Source of the DNA: TMED109 sp002171375
Lineage (GTDB): Bacteria; Pseudomonadota; Alphaproteobacteria; TMED109
Assembly (NCBI GenBank): GCA_965657505.1
Contig: CBFHON010000001.1
Location: forward strand, 317,837-381,836
Length of the DNA stretch: 64,000 bases
Direction of reading: 5' to 3'
Under the pieces are notes generated by a model. The model was given only the letters and a program-made list of their open reading frames with translations, was not told where the DNA came from and made no database searches. Shown piece by piece: positions 1 through 8,631 of this stretch (positions within the stretch are counted from its first letter, which is position 1; each line of letters starts with the position of its first letter). Made by a program: the position numbers and the translations under genes.

Positions 1-390
1 AATATTTTTTAGTACCCAAGATGAACCAATTATTTCATTTATTTCATCTTGCGATGCTGGTCTATGCAAACCTGTTGCAATTATTATTAGAATATTATCA
101 GCTGAGATCCCTGCATTTATGAATTTTATAATAATTTGCTTTAAAAAAAGTTTATTGGGAACAGGTCTAGTTATATCACATACTAAAATACATACTGATT
201 TACCTTTACTAGAAATTTTATCTATGGAGAGTGAATTTATGGGATTATTTAGTGCTTTATTAACTTCACCTGATATATCATCTATAATTGGCATTAATGG
301 TTTTCTTATAATATTTGCATTCCAGTCATCTTGAATATTTAGGGTAATACCATTCTTGCCATACAATAATTTTACTTCTTTAGATTGCAT
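1..390 (-). CDS. larA: LarA-family nickel-pincer enzyme (lactate racemase-like), N-terminal part only
   Basis: LarA enzymes use a covalently bound nickel-pincer nucleotide to racemise or epimerise 2-hydroxyacids in the cytoplasm. The minus strand reads open from an ATG at 390 to the window edge, giving 130 residues. Family landmarks are visible: DITRPVPN at residues 72-79 and ATGLHRP at 105-111, whose His109 matches the hydride-transfer histidine region of lactate racemase. The C-terminal half, including the cofactor-binding lysine, lies outside the window. The start overlaps the end of larB by 11 bases, so the two are translationally linked. The substrate could be lactate or another 2-hydroxyacid, because LarA homologues vary; the family call is firm and the substrate is not. 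Confidence 0.85.
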   Translation of the reverse strand, partial: MQSKEVKLLYGKNGITLNIQDDWNANIIRKPLMPIIDDISGEVNKALNNPINSLSIDKISSKGKSVCILVCDITRPVPNKLFLKQIIIKFINAGISADNILIIIATGLHRPASQDEINEIIGSSWVLKNI

Positions 391-1030
391 TTAATATCCT
401 TATAGCTGCCGTTGCTGCTCCATAACCATTATCTATATTTACTACAGTAATACCTGGTGAACAACTAGCTAACATAGAATTTAAGGCAGTCTTACCTTTA
501 TTGGATACTCCATATCCAGTAGATGTAGGAATAGCAATAATTGGTTGAGAAACTAAACCTCCTAATACACTTGGAAGAGCTCCATCCATTCCTGCTGCAA
601 CAATAATAATCTTAAATTTTGTTATTTCTTCAAGATATTTTTGAATTCTCCATAAACCAGCAACGCCAAGATCTGCAAATATTTTACTATATTGCCCAGA
701 GGAAATTAGTGTTTGGTGAGCCTCTGAAACACTTGGCATATCTGAAGTGCCAGCACAAACAATTGCGATACTATTATTTTTTTTTATTGAAGGTATTTTT
801 CCATAGATGGCAGAGTTCGAAATATTATTATATTTTAATATTTTTTGAATTCCCTTGGGTAGTTTTGAATACTTTTCAATAGATAATCTTGTAAAAAGAG
901 TGGTTTTTTCTTTATCTAAATCATTACATATATTTTTTATTTGGTTTATATCTTTATCTTGACAGAAAATTGTTTCAGGTATTCCAATTCTATTTTTTCT
1001 ATCAAAATCTATTAAATGTTCTTTAGTCAT
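380..1030 (-). CDS. larB: LarB, pyridinium-3,5-biscarboxylic acid mononucleotide synthase
   Basis: LarB carboxylates and hydrolyses nicotinic acid adenine dinucleotide, the first step of nickel-pincer nucleotide synthesis. The 216-residue protein has the AIR-carboxylase-like (PurE-like) core, with GTSDMPSVSEA near residues 94-104 and a C-terminal SCSPGITVVNIDNGYGAA segment carrying the cysteine expected to attack the substrate. Length is near the family norm. It overlaps larE by 4 bases (ATGA) and larA by 11 bases, so it sits in the middle of a tightly coupled larC-larE-larB-larA operon. The operon context makes LarB far likelier than PurE. Confidence 0.93.
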   Translation of the reverse strand: MTKEHLIDFDRKNRIGIPETIFCQDKDINQIKNICNDLDKEKTTLFTRLSIEKYSKLPKGIQKILKYNNISNSAIYGKIPSIKKNNSIAIVCAGTSDMPSVSEAHQTLISSGQYSKIFADLGVAGLWRIQKYLEEITKFKIIIVAAGMDGALPSVLGGLVSQPIIAIPTSTGYGVSNKGKTALNSMLASCSPGITVVNIDNGYGAATAAIRILNAI

Positions 1031-1848
1031 ATTTTCTTTTCTCTATTTTTTGCTATAAATGCACTTCCTTTTTTATATTCACTAAATTTAATTTTTGAAT
1101 GATTTATATTGAATATTTCTATAACTTTATTTTGTATAAGTTGTTTTTGAGAATTATTTATTTGTTTTAAATTTGGATAATTAAATTGAATTATTATATT
1201 TTGATTTATCCATCTGCAACGTATATCCGCATTACTAAATAAAGTTTTTATGTATCTTTCAATATTATCAATTTTATTTAATAAATCCGGAGTTATAGGT
1301 ATACCAGTCTCTACTCTACTAGCTAAGCAAGGAGAAGAGGGTAGTTCTGATAGTTCTCCTAGGCCTAAATCTAAAGCTAATTTCCTGATTATTTTTTTTC
1401 CTATTTTTGCTAAAATAAATGGATGATTTACATTCGCCTCTTTTGCAGCATCTAAGCCAGGTCTGTAATCATTTAAATCATCTAAGTTAGCTCCTGAAAA
1501 AATATTACCTTCCGTATAAGTTTTAATAGTTTTATAGAGATTTTCTTTACAGAAAAAACACCTATTAATTGGATTAGCTGCATATCTTGGATCAGATATT
1601 TCATTAGTATTAATTATTTTTAATTCCCAATTATATTTTTTAGATAAGGACTTTACTCTATTAGTTGCTTCTATTGGAACAGCTGGTCCAACAGCATGCG
1701 AAACTTTTACTTTTTTATCTTTAAATATTAAGCTTATATAGACTGCTAATGTAACACTATCTATACCTCCACTTACAGCTATAGTTGGATTAGTATTTTC
1801 TTTAACTATAATATTTTCTATTACTTTTTTTAATTTGGGTTGCAACAT
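1027..1848 (-). CDS. larE: LarE, sulfur transferase for the nickel-pincer cofactor
   Basis: LarE is an ATP-dependent PP-loop enzyme that converts the two carboxylates of the LarB product into thiocarboxylates. The 273-residue protein has the PP-loop SGGIDS at residues 26-31, a CFFC pair (C97 and C100) and the conserved PCLASR segment with C174. In the lactobacillus enzyme the equivalent of C174 gives up its own sulfur. Forms with two further cysteines are known to bind a [4Fe-4S] cluster and may act catalytically; the three cysteines here suggest that second type, which is my inference. It begins 1 base after larC ends and overlaps larB by 4 bases. Confidence 0.93.
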   Translation of the reverse strand: MLQPKLKKVIENIIVKENTNPTIAVSGGIDSVTLAVYISLIFKDKKVKVSHAVGPAVPIEATNRVKSLSKKYNWELKIINTNEISDPRYAANPINRCFFCKENLYKTIKTYTEGNIFSGANLDDLNDYRPGLDAAKEANVNHPFILAKIGKKIIRKLALDLGLGELSELPSSPCLASRVETGIPITPDLLNKIDNIERYIKTLFSNADIRCRWINQNIIIQFNYPNLKQINNSQKQLIQNKVIEIFNINHSKIKFSEYKKGSAFIAKNREKKI

Positions 1849-1849
1849 A

Positions 1850-3034
1850 CTAGTTATTTTCTATTTTTGATTTTATAGATTTTCTATTTTTATAAGAATA
1901 ATTCTTAAGATCATTTGATTCAACTTTTTTAGTAAATTTACCAGAAGGTCTTTTAGTCTCTTTTATATTAAAATGACTTATTTTTTTTACTTCTCTATTA
2001 AGAATGTATCTTCCTTTTATCGTATGTCTAAGCCCAATAGTACTAGTTTCATTAAATATATGTTCGATTATTTTTTCTGTTTCTTCGACTCTACATAAAA
2101 TTTTAATATTAATAGAAACTCTGCCTTTTTTTCCTAAAGTAGGATTTTGAATAATATCAAGTACGCCATTACTTTTAGAAATTGTATTAAGAGAAAGGGC
2201 TAAATCTTCAGGAGTCTGATCATCTATATCAAAATTGATCTCAGAAATTACTTCATTAGTAGTATTTTTGACTGAAGAATTAGCTGTTTTAAAAATTAAC
2301 ACTCTTAAAATATTTGGAATAGTTTTGAAATCTTTAGAGCCAATACCTATTCCTTGTTTATGAATTTTTATATTTCCTAAATTTGCTGAAGATATGTTAG
2401 GTAATGGCTTTAGATGAGATAAAATTGCTGCTCCAGTAGGAGTAGTTCTTTCTCCTTTAATGCCATCATCAACAATAGGAAAGTTTTTAAGTATTAGGGC
2501 AGTTGCAGGAGCTGGCACAGATAGAATTCCATGAGCAGTATTGATCATTCCACTTCCAATAGGAGTAGCACTGCATGACCATGTGATATCATATTCTGTA
2601 TTAAATTTATTTATTATAAAAGCTGATATTATATTATCAATAATAGAATCCCATGCGCCAATTTCATGGAATGAAACTTTATCTAACGTTACTCCATGAA
2701 CTTCTGATTCAGCTTTTGCTAAAATATGAAAAATATCAATTGCAATTTCTTTTATTTTTTCATCTATAGAGCTTTTTTTAATAAGTAATTTTATATCTTT
2801 ATATGATCTATGATGATTATTTTTTTTAGATACAAGATCTACATTAAACTTTGTTCCGGCTATATGATTATTTGTTAATTTTTTTATTGATAGCTTTACA
2901 TCTTTTATAATTTTAGAAGAAATTATTTTTATTTGATTTTTTAAAGAAGGTTCTGCATCTATCATCGAAGAAATAAACATATCTCCAGAGATACCTCCTA
3001 TCGGATCTAAATGAATATGTAATTTTTTTTTCAT
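1850..3034 (-). CDS. larC: LarC, nickel-insertion cyclometallase, uninterrupted form
   Basis: LarC uses CTP to insert nickel into the pincer nucleotide, the last step of cofactor synthesis. The N-terminus has the family signature HLDPIGGISGDMF, followed by the His-rich VSFHEIGAWDSI segment and the C-terminal RRM-like half, so both the LarC1 and LarC2 parts are present in one 394-residue frame. In several species larC is split and joined by programmed frameshifting; here no shift is needed. I place the start at the ATG at 3034, which overlaps the TGA of the upstream hydrolase (ATGA); an in-frame GTG 12 bases upstream (3046) is the alternative. Confidence 0.93.
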   Translation of the reverse strand: MKKKLHIHLDPIGGISGDMFISSMIDAEPSLKNQIKIISSKIIKDVKLSIKKLTNNHIAGTKFNVDLVSKKNNHHRSYKDIKLLIKKSSIDEKIKEIAIDIFHILAKAESEVHGVTLDKVSFHEIGAWDSIIDNIISAFIINKFNTEYDITWSCSATPIGSGMINTAHGILSVPAPATALILKNFPIVDDGIKGERTTPTGAAILSHLKPLPNISSANLGNIKIHKQGIGIGSKDFKTIPNILRVLIFKTANSSVKNTTNEVISEINFDIDDQTPEDLALSLNTISKSNGVLDIIQNPTLGKKGRVSINIKILCRVEETEKIIEHIFNETSTIGLRHTIKGRYILNREVKKISHFNIKETKRPSGKFTKKVESNDLKNYSYKNRKSIKSKIENN

Positions 3035-3885
3035 TCTTTTTGACACATTTTTAATACTTTTTTAGCTAACTGTGAATTTGGATTTGCTAAATCTCTTACA
3101 ATTGTAAAATGATTTAACTTTATAGCACTATAGAATATAAATGGAATGTTTTTATTTTTTAATGAATCTCCATAATCTGCAGTAAGCATTTTCCAAGAAT
3201 TTGGTTCTTCATCTCCTACTACCAGGAGGAAATTAGTTTTATTAACTAAGGGATGTTTATATACATCTGTTAAGTTAATAGTTTCATCTGATATATTTAT
3301 AATATTATTAATGGATATATATTTTGTAATTTGTGGTTGATATATTCCACTAATAAGCGTCGCAGAATTTAAAAAATCTTTCTTTTTATAATTTTTAGTT
3401 AATGCCATTGCTACTAAATGAGCTCCAGCTGAATGTCCTATCAAATTTATATTATTAACATTTCCTCCAAAATTACCAATATTCTTAATTACCCAAAGTA
3501 TAGATTCATATGCTTCTTGAACAATTACATCTATATTGACATTGGGTGATAAATCGTAATTAACGGAAACGTGTATAATATTATTTTTAATGGCAGGTAA
3601 TGCTAAATGTGAATGATCGTATTTATCTCGACCAATCCAATATCCTCCATGATAATATATTTGTACAGCGTAATTATTAATATTATTATCTGGTAAAAAA
3701 ATATCTAATTTTTGATTAGGCCTATGTCCATAAGATAAATTAAGATATTTTTTCTTACATACTTCTCTAAATTTATCTGCTGATTTTGTTGCAAATTTTT
3801 GATATACTTGATGATCAGGTACTGATTTTTTAGGGTTTAAGTATAATTCTTTTTCTTCTGAACTTAATTTGAGCCATTCATTCAA
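3031..3885 (-). CDS. Alpha/beta hydrolase, arylformamidase/esterase-like
   Basis: A 284-residue serine hydrolase of the BD-FAE/kynurenine formamidase-like group. An oxyanion-hole motif YYHGGYWIG lies near residues 77-85 and the nucleophile elbow is GHSAGAH. A C-terminal LNHFTIV segment probably carries the catalytic histidine. No signal peptide is seen, so it should be cytoplasmic. The frame opens with TTG at 3885, supported by AAGGA seven bases upstream; no in-frame ATG lies near it. It is the promoter-proximal gene of the lar operon and overlaps larC, so it may release a hydroxyacid from an ester or lactone for the LarA homologue. That role is inference; the fold assignment is secure. Confidence 0.8.
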   Translation of the reverse strand: MNEWLKLSSEEKELYLNPKKSVPDHQVYQKFATKSADKFREVCKKKYLNLSYGHRPNQKLDIFLPDNNINNYAVQIYYHGGYWIGRDKYDHSHLALPAIKNNIIHVSVNYDLSPNVNIDVIVQEAYESILWVIKNIGNFGGNVNNINLIGHSAGAHLVAMALTKNYKKKDFLNSATLISGIYQPQITKYISINNIINISDETINLTDVYKHPLVNKTNFLLVVGDEEPNSWKMLTADYGDSLKNKNIPFIFYSAIKLNHFTIVRDLANPNSQLAKKVLKMCQKE

Positions 3886-3979
3886 TTTTAAATCCTTAGT
3901 TTTTTTTATTGTTTAATATTAAAATCTTCGTTATGACATGATACTTATTAGTGATTAATTTTCAATATTTGGATTGTAA

Positions 3980-4852
3980 ATGAATAATAAAGATAAGACA
4001 GAGCTTATTTTAACTTTATCCTGTCCTGATACTTCTGGAATAGTTGCTGAAGTTGCTGGCTTTATGGCTGAGCAAAAGTTGACAATAAAAGAATCTAATC
4101 AATTTGGTGATTCAGAGACGGATTCTTTTTTTATGAGAGTTAGAGCTTTATCTATTAGTAATAATGACAATATAGATATTAGTGATATTAGAAAAGATTT
4201 TGAGGTAATAGCTCAAAAAAGACAAATGCAGTTTAATGTATATAATACTTCTATTATACCTAAAATAATTATTATGGTTTCTAAATTTGATCACTGCTTA
4301 GTAGATTTGCTATATAGAGTAAAAACAGGAGAATTGAAGGCTGAAATTGCAGCTATAATTTCAAATCATTCAGATACGGAAGAATTAGCTAAAAGTTATA
4401 ATATTCCATTTCATTTGATTAAGGTTAACAGTGAAAATAAAAAAAATGCAGAAAAATCTTTAGAGTCTTTAGTTTCAAAATATAATGCAGAAGCCATTAT
4501 ATTAGCTAGATATATGCAAATATTAAGTAAAGAAATATCAGATAAATATAATTCAAAAATAATAAATATACATCATTCTTTTTTACCTTCATTTAAAGGA
4601 GCTTCTCCATATAAGCAAGCCTACAAAAGGGGAGTAAAGCTAATTGGTGCTACAGCACATTTTGTTACTTCTGACCTTGATGAAGGTCCTATCATAGAAC
4701 AAGATGTAGCAAGAGTAACGCATGTTACATCTCCTGCAGATATGGTTGCTGCAGGAAGAGATGTAGAGAGAATTGTATTATTTAGAGCTGTAAAGTTTTA
4801 TATTGAAAGACGTGTATTATTAAATAAGCATAAAACTATAGTTTTTAATTAA
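3980..4852 (+). CDS. purU: Formyltetrahydrofolate deformylase PurU
   Basis: PurU hydrolyses 10-formyl-tetrahydrofolate to tetrahydrofolate and formate. The 290-residue protein has an N-terminal ACT domain (about residues 8-85, beginning LTLSCPDTSGIVAEVAGF) and a formyltransferase domain (about 88-275). The catalytic region shows INIHHSFLPSFKGASPY and later DEGPIIEQD, supplying the His and Asp of the family's Asn-His-Asp set. It is transcribed away from the lar operon, and its stop codon interleaves with that of the TusA-like gene in a 4-base TTAA. The formate it makes can feed the formate dehydrogenase 4 kb downstream, which links C1-folate balance to NADH production. Confidence 0.96.
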   Translation: MNNKDKTELILTLSCPDTSGIVAEVAGFMAEQKLTIKESNQFGDSETDSFFMRVRALSISNNDNIDISDIRKDFEVIAQKRQMQFNVYNTSIIPKIIIMVSKFDHCLVDLLYRVKTGELKAEIAAIISNHSDTEELAKSYNIPFHLIKVNSENKKNAEKSLESLVSKYNAEAIILARYMQILSKEISDKYNSKIINIHHSFLPSFKGASPYKQAYKRGVKLIGATAHFVTSDLDEGPIIEQDVARVTHVTSPADMVAAGRDVERIVLFRAVKFYIERRVLLNKHKTIVFN

Positions 4853-5073
4853 ATTTTAATTTTTATTGTAATATTTTTATCTCTATTAATGGACAATAAT
4901 TTAAATTTTTTAGTATCACAAAAGACCTGAAAATCATCTGGGGCTGACTTATCATTAACTAAAAATTCAAGTATATCACCAGCTTTATATTTTTTTACAA
5001 TACGATTTGCTTTTAAAACAGGAAGAGGACATTTCAATCCTAATAGGTCAATTATAAACTTATTATTTGGCAT
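4849..5073 (-). CDS. TusA/SirA-family sulfur carrier
   Basis: A 74-residue TusA-like protein with the diagnostic LGLKCPLPVLKANR segment; Cys15 in the CPxP motif would carry the persulfide. Such proteins pass sulfur from cysteine desulfurase to acceptors in tRNA thiolation, Moco synthesis or FdhD-type sulfuration. It is the last gene of a mobB-moeA-tusA operon with 1-3 base gaps, so a role in delivering sulfur to the molybdenum or tungsten cofactor is the simplest reading. The general family call is strong. Whether it is the TusA that also serves tRNA modification cannot be told from the window. Confidence 0.88.
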   Translation of the reverse strand: MPNNKFIIDLLGLKCPLPVLKANRIVKKYKAGDILEFLVNDKSAPDDFQVFCDTKKFKLLSINRDKNITIKIKI

Positions 5074-5074
5074 T

Positions 5075-6325
5075 TTAATTTAATATTTCGTTATATGATA
5101 AATAATTTATTTTATCACCAGGTTTTATTTCTACAACTTTTTCATCTAATATACCAATTCCAGATGACCATGTAGTAGACGTTAGAATACCTGCACCTGC
5201 TTTGGGAAACTTTTGTAATGTAAGTTTATTCTTTTTATTAATTAATTTTACTCTTATAAATTCTTTTCTTCCCTTTTTTTTAGTGTAATAAAAATCACCA
5301 GTAATTGGAATTAAATTGTATTTATTAAAAATCTGTCCAGACATCTGCTTTAATATAGGAATTGCGACTACTAAAAATGTAATGAACGCCGCTGCTGGAT
5401 TCCCTGGTAGTCCTATTATAGGACATTTATTGAACATACCAAATCCTACTGGCCTACCTGGTTTAATTGCTAATCTCCATGCATAGATGCTTCCGTTATT
5501 ATCTATTATATTTTTAATATGGTCTTCATCCCCTAATGACATACCTCCACTAGTTATAATCAAATCATTATTAATGGATGCTATTTTTAATTTATTTTCA
5601 ATAATATCTGATTTATCTTTTAAAATACCTAGATCTGTTACTAAAAAACCTAATTTACTTAGGAAAGCTTTTATCATTTCACGATTAGAATCATAAATTT
5701 TCCCTTTATTTAGTGGTTTGCCAACATCAACAAGTTCATCTCCACTAGAAAAAATTGCTATTTTTAATGCTTTATAAGCTCTAATTTTTTTAATTCCTAA
5801 AGAAGCTAAAACTCCAATATCTTGAGGTTTAATTTTATGACCTTTTTTATATACAATACTATTTTTCTTAATATCTTCGCCTAAATACCTGTAATTTATA
5901 CCTTTTTTTACATTGTCAGGGAGGATTAATATTTTATTTATTATCTCACAGTCTTCTTCCATAATAATAGTGTCTAAATTAGGAGGTAACATTGCTCCCG
6001 TTAAAACTCTTATAGAGTTAAGTTTTTGTACTTTTTTATTAAAGGGGTGTCCTGCAGAAGACTTGCCTATAATTTTGAATTTTCTATTTCCATTAGAATA
6101 TTCTTTAAAATTAATTGCATAACCATCGACAGCAGAATTTGAATGCGCTGGAACATTAATAGAAGATATTATATTTTCTTCAGATATTCTATTTAGAGTA
6201 TCTTTTAAATTTACTAATTCAGTATGTTGTTGAAGATTAAAATTATTTTTTATAATTTTAATAGCAGTATTTAAATTGATTAATTTGTTTCCAAATGCTT
6301 TTAAATCTTTTGTCAACTGTGTCAT
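5075..6325 (-). CDS. moeA: Molybdopterin molybdenumtransferase MoeA
   Basis: MoeA inserts molybdate (or tungstate) into adenylated molybdopterin. The 416-residue protein shows all family blocks: PAHSNSAVDGYAI near residue 60, SSGDELVDVGKPL, the SGGMSLGDEDH loop, KPGRPVGFG and GLPGNPAAAFITF. The C-terminal domain IV (about residues 340-416) is present, so the length is complete. It lies between mobB (3-base gap) and the TusA-like gene (1-base gap). The nearby formate dehydrogenase needs the bis-pterin cofactor this enzyme helps make, which explains its position. Confidence 0.96.
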   Translation of the reverse strand: MTQLTKDLKAFGNKLINLNTAIKIIKNNFNLQQHTELVNLKDTLNRISEENIISSINVPAHSNSAVDGYAINFKEYSNGNRKFKIIGKSSAGHPFNKKVQKLNSIRVLTGAMLPPNLDTIIMEEDCEIINKILILPDNVKKGINYRYLGEDIKKNSIVYKKGHKIKPQDIGVLASLGIKKIRAYKALKIAIFSSGDELVDVGKPLNKGKIYDSNREMIKAFLSKLGFLVTDLGILKDKSDIIENKLKIASINNDLIITSGGMSLGDEDHIKNIIDNNGSIYAWRLAIKPGRPVGFGMFNKCPIIGLPGNPAAAFITFLVVAIPILKQMSGQIFNKYNLIPITGDFYYTKKKGRKEFIRVKLINKKNKLTLQKFPKAGAGILTSTTWSSGIGILDEKVVEIKPGDKINYLSYNEILN

Positions 6326-6328
6326 TTG

Positions 6329-6826
6329 TTATACTTCTTGTTCAATTAAATTTTTTATAAACATAGCTATTTCTTTATAATTATTAATATCTAATAAAAC
6401 GGTATTATTTACGCTGATACTTTTATCACTCGTTGCAATTGCTATAATATTTTTATCATTTTTTGCCAATAAGGGCTTATTTATTTCTTTTCTAAAAATT
6501 TCTATCTTTTTTATATTTTCTGTTTTCCATCCTTCAATTATTATTAAATCTACAGGATCTAACTTTTCTATAAGCTGTGCTAGAGTTTTTTCTTTGTTTC
6601 CATAATTAGACATTAAAGCAAATCTATTTTTAGAAGATATTAATACTTCTTGTGCTCCAGATTCTCTATGAATGTAAGAATCCTTTCCTGGTTTATCTAC
6701 ATCAAACCCTTTGTGAGCATGTTTTAAAGTGGATACAGTAATATTTATTTTTTTTAATTCAGGGAGTAAATTCTTAATAAGTGTTGTTTTGCCACTTCCA
6801 CTCCAACCAGCTAAACCTAAAATCAT
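6329..6826 (-). CDS. mobB: Molybdopterin-guanine dinucleotide biosynthesis adapter MobB
   Basis: MobB is a P-loop GTPase that assists MobA in attaching GMP to molybdopterin. Directly after the chosen start comes GLAGWSGSGKTTLIKNL (Walker A at residues 7-14), then TLKHAHKGFDVDKPGKDSY, a MobB-typical stretch, and LIIIEGWK as the Walker B region. I place the start at the ATG at 6826 because a GAGGAA ribosome-binding site lies seven bases upstream and the protein then begins as the family does (165 residues); an in-frame ATG 48 bases further upstream would add an unsupported N-terminus. First gene of mobB-moeA-tusA. Confidence 0.93.
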   Translation of the reverse strand: MILGLAGWSGSGKTTLIKNLLPELKKINITVSTLKHAHKGFDVDKPGKDSYIHRESGAQEVLISSKNRFALMSNYGNKEKTLAQLIEKLDPVDLIIIEGWKTENIKKIEIFRKEINKPLLAKNDKNIIAIATSDKSISVNNTVLLDINNYKEIAMFIKNLIEQEV

Positions 6827-6959
6827 GAATAATTCCTCATAAAGTAGTTGATTTAATATATCATTCACATACATTAATTAACAATAATATGTGTAAATTT
6901 TAAATATATAATTTTTATATGTGTTTGTAGTGATATTTCGCTGCTAAGAGGGGGAGGAG

Positions 6960-7274
6960 ATGTTGAAAGTTTTTCAACTGATTAGTATCTTTGTAATATT
7001 TTTTGTATCAAAATCATTAGCTAATGATATTGAGGCAGGAGATAAGCGTTTCCATAAAAATTGTCATAATTGTCATGGTAAGGCTGGTATGGGAGTTGCT
7101 AGTTATCCTAAAGTGTCTGGGTTAGACGTTTCATATATTGTCGATAGGTTGAATAGATATAGGTCCGGAGAGAAAATTGGATCTAATTCTGGTCTTATGA
7201 TAGCTATGGCAAGAAAATTGTCTGATGAGGAAATAAGAGTTCTTGCAGCTTACTTATCGAGTGTTAATAATTAA
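6960..7274 (+). CDS. Small periplasmic c-type cytochrome
   Basis: A 104-residue monohaem class I cytochrome c. An N-terminal signal peptide (about residues 1-21, ending near SLA) is followed by the haem site CHNCH at about residues 35-39 and a C-terminal MARKLSDEEIRVLAAYLSS helix. A methionine in the GLMIAMARKL region can serve as the distal haem ligand. A purine-rich GGGGGAGGAG precedes the ATG. The dehydrogenase gene follows after 20 bases, so this protein is the likely electron acceptor that carries electrons from the PQQ enzyme to a terminal oxidase; that pairing is inferred from position. Confidence 0.9.
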   Translation: MLKVFQLISIFVIFFVSKSLANDIEAGDKRFHKNCHNCHGKAGMGVASYPKVSGLDVSYIVDRLNRYRSGEKIGSNSGLMIAMARKLSDEEIRVLAAYLSSVNN

Positions 7275-7294
7275 TTTAAGAGAGGATAGAGAAT

Positions 7295-8620
7295 ATGAAT
7301 ATTAAATCTAAATTTTCTATTTTAGTAGCAATTATTTTCTCTTTGTCTTTTGGTTTAGCTAAAGTTGGTTATTCAGATGGACATGGAATGGGAATGAATG
7401 TTCCTAAGATTGAAGTGACTACTGTACTTGATGGCTTAAAAAATCCGTGGGATATGGCTTGGACTAATGACGGTTCAGCTATGTTTTTCACAGAAAAACT
7501 TGATGGTCTATCAGTTTTAATGGGCGGTAAAGTACATAAACTTTTAGGTATGAAGGGTTCATCTGGGTATGCAGATACACATAACGACCTTTTTTCATAT
7601 GGTGCACAAGAAGGTATGTTAGGTGTAGTGTTAGATCCTGATTTTGATAATAACAGAACATTATATCTATATTCAACTTCAAGTAAATATCATGGTGACG
7701 GCTGTAAAACTAACTTCGAAAGATGTGACGGAAACATTGTAATGAAGTTTACAGTTGCTAACGATATGAAGAGTGTTTCAGATAGAGTGGATATTGTAAA
7801 AGATATTCAGTTTAAACCATATGAATCAGATCAACCATTTGGTGGACCTGGAGCTCATAATGGCGGAAGAATTCGTATTGGGCCTGATGGATATCTATGG
7901 GTAGGTACTGGTGACAGACATAGAGGTATATGTCCTCAAGATAATACATTAATATGTGGTGTTGTTTTAAGAATTGATGGCGATGGTAATGGTCACGGCG
8001 GCAATAAAATTGCTGAAGACAACAGAATATATACATATGGACATAGAAATGTTCAAGGTATTGCTTTCCGTCCAAGTGATGGACGTGCATTTACTGCAGA
8101 ACATGGACCATGGCACAATGACGAAATTACTATGCTAGTTAATGGCGGTAATGGTGGATGGGATCCTGCTGAAAAAAGAGGCGGCAGAGGTGCTTGTCCA
8201 GATAAGTATTGTGGATATGAGCCAAATCAAATGGATGGAATGGATCCATCTCAACGTGCTGCATACACTCCTATGAGTGACACACGTTTTGCTGATCTAA
8301 TGCCACCAGCTTGGCAGAATAATGGATACTCACAAGGTACTGGTTCTGCTGCATTCCTTACAGGAAGCAATTGGGGCATTTACGAAGGCCGCATGGTAGC
8401 TGGTATTATGGGTATAGCATTTGGTGATACTCCTGGTGGAAGCAGAATCGACATCATGGATATTGCTGACAATGGATTATCAATGAAAAGTGTAATTCAT
8501 ATGCCTGTTGGTATGACAGATAGATTCCGTGGCTTAGTAATGGGTCCGGACAACGCTTTATATATTTCTACAGATTCAGGTGGAATTTACAAAGCTACTG
8601 CAACAGCACATTCACATTAG
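7295..8620 (+). CDS. Exported PQQ-dependent sugar (glucose/sorbosone-type) dehydrogenase
   Basis: A 441-residue six-bladed beta-propeller of the soluble glucose/sorbosone dehydrogenase (YliI/GDH-B) family. It has a signal peptide (about residues 1-27) and then NPWDMAWTNDG, GVVLDPDFDNNRTLYLY, HNGGRIRIGPDGYLWVGTGD and YTYGHRNVQGIAFRP, the blocks around the PQQ and calcium sites. It would oxidise an aldose in the periplasm and pass electrons to the cytochrome c just upstream. Codon use is somewhat richer in GC than the surrounding genes, perhaps reflecting strong expression. A perfect hairpin terminator follows. The true substrate is unknown. Confidence 0.88.
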   Translation: MNIKSKFSILVAIIFSLSFGLAKVGYSDGHGMGMNVPKIEVTTVLDGLKNPWDMAWTNDGSAMFFTEKLDGLSVLMGGKVHKLLGMKGSSGYADTHNDLFSYGAQEGMLGVVLDPDFDNNRTLYLYSTSSKYHGDGCKTNFERCDGNIVMKFTVANDMKSVSDRVDIVKDIQFKPYESDQPFGGPGAHNGGRIRIGPDGYLWVGTGDRHRGICPQDNTLICGVVLRIDGDGNGHGGNKIAEDNRIYTYGHRNVQGIAFRPSDGRAFTAEHGPWHNDEITMLVNGGNGGWDPAEKRGGRGACPDKYCGYEPNQMDGMDPSQRAAYTPMSDTRFADLMPPAWQNNGYSQGTGSAAFLTGSNWGIYEGRMVAGIMGIAFGDTPGGSRIDIMDIADNGLSMKSVIHMPVGMTDRFRGLVMGPDNALYISTDSGGIYKATATAHSH

Positions 8621-8631
8621 AATGTAATGTT

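Noticed and set aside
7812..8090. Long minus-strand open frame inside the sugar dehydrogenase gene
   Set aside because: It is antisense to a well-supported gene, rich in His and Tyr from reverse-complemented codons, and shows no domain or ribosome-binding site.
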